From positions 724,120 to 788,119 of the forward strand of contig JAAOMT010000741.1 of assembly GCA_016748015.1 (NCBI GenBank): a stretch of 64,000 nt of DNA. Direction: 5' to 3'. The DNA is from Geosiphon pyriformis. Its lineage: Eukaryota; Glomeromycota; Glomeromycetes; Archaeosporales; Geosiphonaceae. The position numbers and the translations under genes were made by a program. The notes under the pieces were generated by a model. It was not told where the DNA came from. It made no database searches and was given only the letters and a program-made list of their open reading frames with translations. Numbering within the stretch: the first letter of the stretch is position 1; each line of letters begins with the position of its first letter. Positions 59,922 to 64,000 of this stretch are shown piece by piece.

Positions 59922-61961
59922 AAATTTCTTTCTTAATAATTATCCTAAAAAATGGGGCAGATTTATTATCACCTTGTGGGGAAGTCTTAAAATGCTCCTG
60001 CATAATATCAACGTATAATTTTTAAGAGCTTTAAAAAAGTACCAATCTTTAGATAGTACTTTTTGTCTCTTAAATCAATGCAATCAGGTGTTTTTTAAAG
60101 TTATTTTACCCTTTAGAAAGTAAGCGAAATAAGATTCAGCCACAGATTCAATTAGTATGGGTTTTATCTAAAGTTAAATGAAAGTTTTTGTTTAGCTAAG
60201 GGCCTAAAACTCTTTTTTTTTTCCAAAATAATTTTTAATGTGTGTCACCTATTATTTTGTCATAGTCTCGTTAATGAAAATTATACGGTTTTAAAGAAAT
60301 TTTACTGCTATAAGCTCATGGAACCCTGAAAATTATGTTAAGATCTTAAAGAGCAGCCAATTAAATTCAAATTTATTATTAGTCGAAAAATTTAAAAGTG
60401 TTGCATTCATTTCAATAGTAATATTTGTTAAAATTATAAGTTTGAAGGAGGTGAGTTTATTTTGTAAAAGAAATATCTCATCTAATAATAAGAAAAAAGA
60501 CTTGTTTATGATGAACTGTAAATGAAAGAATATTTAGTTTCAACGGCGCTCATGCCTCTTATTTTTACTAAAATAAATCCCATTTTGTCATCGTAATAGA
60601 TACATTATAATAATAATAATAATAATATTCATCTCATTTAGTTACTTCCCCTTACAAAAATTTTTCAAACATCAGCAGAAATCGAATAACCAAACAAACA
60701 AGAAAACTTTCAAGATTGGAAGAAGTCCAATTACCTTTGAACGGCTTTATCTTTCAAGAATGATTACCAAAAATATCCTCGCTTTGAAAAAATATATCAA
60801 AATCGTAAGGTTTAAATTTTAAAAATACAACTTAATAATTAAAATTTTAGATTTAAAAATTCCTCAATTTTTAGGGACTTTTTTGTTGAATTATAGTTTT
60901 TTTAACAATTAAAGATTCTTAAAATTATTTATAGATTTCAAAATACATATTTTAAAATCTTTTTCATTTTCTACGTGAGGAAACAGTTGTACAAAAACTT
61001 GACAGGAATCTCGGTATGGAACTATTCCTCTTTATTTATCCTTTTATTGTGATATCACAAAGCTTGGTAGTAGGCCATTTTTCGATTAATGATTTCAAAT
61101 TCATATCTTGAATTAGGAGGTAATAAAAAATGAAAGGTTTAGAGTTATTTACTTTTTATTATAGCTATCATCACTAAATTTCATTTTTTCTTTGAATATG
61201 AATATAATTGTTAGTTTTGTATTATAAATGCTTTAGTTTTCGTAACCGTCTAATATCATTAGCTGTAAATTTAGTAACTTTCTGTCTATCGGTTCCTTTA
61301 ATTGTTATTTTTTGTTATTCAAAAATTTTCAGACCAAGTTTTGCATAATATAAAATGACAATTGTCAAAATAAAATTATTTTCTTTATTTGTAGAATTAT
61401 ACTTATCTCGATACAAGATAATGGATCGAAAGATTTAAAAATTTCAAAATTTGAAAACACAAGTTTCGGATCTTATTTAAGTTTCCATAAATCTTTATAG
61501 GTGAATGTGAAGCTCGAAAAAGATCAAATTATTTTTCGCAAAAGAGAAATTTAAATTTCTTCTATTAATTGTTATCCATTTTTCTGGCTGAAAGGTTTTA
61601 CTAACACAATTTCAGCCACAAGTTTTAGGTAGCTTTAAATTTGTCGTCATATAATAATTAATAATTATTTATTCCTATTATAAGGCTAGCTATTAAATTG
61701 CCTAGTTACACAGCTAACCGTAAAGTTAGAAACTCTTTTTCTATGTGAATTACCACTTGCTGCCTACTTGTGAAAAAAAACTGTATAAAAAAATTATATT
61801 AAAAACACACATCTATTTCAGTAAAAAATTTTATGTTGTCAACCAAGGTAAAATATCAGCTGCCCGAAAGATCGTAATGCTAATTTTTGTGAATATATGT
61901 AAGTCATAGAGTTTATGTCAGATAATGAATGTTTAAAATTTACACTGACTTTTTCCATATT
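59922..61961. other. Intergenic, 2 kb
   Basis: AT-rich, with a short AAT tract near 60609-60628. No gene or readable relic found. Confidence 0.5.
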
Positions 61962-62268
61962 TTAGCAAGGAATGGGTTTATGTTTGTGACTGTGACCTCT
62001 AGATTTCCGGCTGTGACTTTTAGGTTTACGGCTTTTACTTCTAGGTTTGCGACTATGACTTCTAGGTTTACGGCTTTTAAGGTTTGCGGCATTTACTACG
62101 GTTAGTAGAACACTTTACAGCCCCAAGAGCGCGCTTCACAAGTTTGTTAGAAAAACCCGAATCTAGAGCAATCATACTTCCAGCGGCTGAACCTCCCGGG
62201 ACAAAATTTGCAGGAGACGTCGAGGCTACCAAGAAGAGTGCATTGGTGATCAAGCACGAAAAAATCAT
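61962..62268 (-). pseudogene. Secreted peptide gene with Arg/Lys/Pro/Ser repeats, frameshifted
   Basis: The first frame (62268-62077) codes 63 residues. It has a signal peptide (MIFSCLITNALFLVASTSPA), a dibasic Kex2-like site (NKLVKR before ALGAVKC), and a start of basic sequence (CSTNRSKCRKP), then a TAA. In the next frame the repeat goes on for four units of seven residues (SRKPRSH, SRKPRSK, SRKPKSH, SRKSRGH), then HKHKPIPC and a stop at 61962-61964. A five-base loss in the first 21-base unit would explain the shift. The short 63-residue form may still be made, so pseudogene status is uncertain. It lacks the N/G core. A TATA-like box lies near 62399-62409. Confidence 0.6.
61975..62080 (-). 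repeat. 21-base minisatellite coding SRKPRSH-like units
   Basis: About four to five imperfect 21-base units (plus strand: gacttctaggtttacggctt and variants). Confidence 0.85.
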
Positions 62269-62398
62269 TTAAGTTTAACTATTTTTCTAACTTACACCTT
62301 GGTAGTTAGTGTGACAAAAAATTTTAATAAATACGAAGGAAAAAATTTCCCGAGAGAGCTAGAGGAATGAAAAACCAATAAGGATCAGAGCAAAGCCT

Positions 62399-62409
62399 AT
62401 TATATATAC
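62399..62409 (-). promoter_or_regulatory. TATA-like box of the gene at 62.27 kb
   Basis: GTATATATAAT on the minus strand, about 130 bases upstream of the ATG at 62268. Confidence 0.35.
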
Positions 62410-64000
62410 TTATCATTTTGAGTCTGAAGGCCGGTCAAGTTTAAATTGGTAGCGCTAAAAGAACTATCACTGTTCAAAAAAAAAAAGTATTTTTTATAGT
62501 TTTCAATAGTTAGATTCATATCTGGAAGAGAAAAAATGAGAAATAAATTATGGGAAATACTTAATTTTTGTCAGTAAAAGTCATTTAATTTTCAAAACAA
62601 AAATATCTTTATTGTTTTCTTTTCAGTTTTTGAATAATATTAAGTTGAAGCATTTAAATAGCTAATTAAAAGGATAATGTATGATATGATGTAAAATTTA
62701 AAAATGATTTTAAATTGGTCATTTCCTTAAAAAATTTACCTTTGGCAGAAAAATAATTTTTTAAAAGTCGATCAATCATTTGTTATCTAATCTTTTTAAA
62801 GAAGAGATTTTCTTTGAGCAAAAAAGGAGATTTTCTTTGAAAATTACTTTATCTATCTAAAACAAATTAACGCAATCAATGAAAGGTCTTTGTAGCTCCA
62901 AAATTTAGCACAAAAAGAATTGTTATGATTCAAAAAAACTTTTTTATTTATTTATTTATTGTTTCTTATATAAAAATTTTTTTTTTAAAAAAAAAAGTAT
63001 CCAGCATTTAAAGTGAAAAAAAAAAATTTGAAATTTTTCACACACTTTTTACTAGTTATTATTAATTTTAAACTTTAATTATGATGTTCAAAAAGTTATA
63101 ATAAATTTTAATTTTAAAATTAAAGACTGCAATTCTACTTTAAAGTTTTGACATTTCATTAAAAATATTATTCCAAAATTTTTCAAAATTTTTTTTTTAA
63201 TCTTTAAAATAATTTTAAATATCATGCCAGTTTCTAATTACTTAAATATGTTTTACTTTCTTGGGTTTCGTTAAAATTTTTACTTTTTCATCTAATTAAA
63301 AAAATAGTTTTACAAGGATATTATTTTTGATTATCTAAAAATTTCTTCTAATTATTGGTTTATTACATATATTAAGTCATTTGGTTATCCCCCCGATTTC
63401 ATTATAGCAATAGCAATTTTTCTTTATTTGATATTTTTTGTTGATATAATATTAAAGTTTTTTTTTGTTACAATAAAAAATTGTTTATCTCAAATTATCA
63501 AAATTTAACTTTTATCAATTCTTTAAGAATATGATAGGCTTCAGCATTTTTTTACTATTTCTTTCAACCACAATACAAAGCATATCCATCATCAAAATTT
63601 CTTTGAATTTAAATTTCAATCAAAGTCAATAAAAAAATATGTAAACAGTTAATAAAACTGATTCAAAATATATCTAAAGTCATATTGAGGATTAACTAGT
63701 TAAGACCTACTTGAGAATTTTCAACGTATCCATAATACATGTATATCCTAACTGGGTCTTTCAAAAAAATCAAGGACTGAGTGTTATTATTAAAAGATTA
63801 TTTAAGACTTACACCATTAAAAGGTCTTAAAAACGATTAATAATTTGAAACGTAGTAAAATTTTAATAAACCTTTAAACATATTAATTATTAAACAATTA
63901 AGTGACAAAATAATTAATAGATATCTTCTCACTTAAAATATTTTAAAGGTAGAAGAGATTTTTAAATAATTTAGAGAAGGTATTAATTTTTATAATAGAT
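62410..64000. other. AT-rich end of window, no gene seen
   Basis: Very AT-rich sequence with long A and T runs. No supported gene, repeat boundary or relic. Confidence 0.5.

Overview
The window looks like nuclear DNA of an early-diverging fungus, most probably an arbuscular mycorrhizal fungus (Glomeromycotina, Rhizophagus-like). The reasons are very high AT content, short GT-AG introns of about 50-90 bases, a MATA_HMG-type box gene, remains of a tyrosine-kinase-like kinase of the kind amplified in these fungi, many dead Tc1/mariner copies, and widely spaced genes. This assignment is inference from style and gene content; no database search was possible. I saw no tRNA, rRNA or CRISPR array.

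Layout. 1-9.6 kb: a Tc1 relic, an unrecognised coding relic, one HMG-box gene with an intron (3959-5067, minus), then gene-poor microsatellite-rich DNA. 9.6-11.9 kb: a broken kinase plus F-box-type WD40 locus (minus). 14-16 kb: LINE-like 3' end and a Tc1 relic. 17.1-18.5 kb: a multi-exon, multi-pass membrane protein of unknown function. 19.6-21.5 kb: a pogo/DDE_1 relic and another Tc1 relic. 23.3-25.8 kb: a six-exon SulP sulfate permease with a STAS domain. 26.2-26.7 kb: a second LINE 3' end. 30.6-31.7 kb: a three-exon FTR1-type iron permease. 34.4-35.9 kb: a three-exon poly-Q membrane protein of unknown function. 38.4-39.55 kb: a degenerate TnpB/Fanzor-type RNA-guided nuclease gene (minus). 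40.1-41.3 kb: a single-exon disordered, probably nuclear protein (minus). 42-46 kb: AT-rich desert.

46-62.3 kb is the most distinctive region: six minus-strand loci for short or repeat-rich secreted proteins. Five share an Asn/Gly-rich core (GN-x-DGN-NNG-like) and a similar start (M-x-K then a hydrophobic signal peptide). One has grown into a 1043-residue protein built on 89-residue tandem units, three are small intact genes, and one is broken by two frameshifts. The sixth (62.1 kb) is a different secreted peptide with a Kex2-like site and an Arg/Lys/Pro/Ser repeat. Between them sit a TIR-bounded Tc1 relic (53.3-54.25 kb) and a well-preserved Tc1 element (56.24-57.58 kb) whose transposase has two TGA stops.

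Functionally, the SulP and FTR1 genes are nutrient (sulfate, iron) importers. The secreted cluster is a candidate for cell-wall or host-interface proteins. Nothing in the sequence ties these groups into one pathway.
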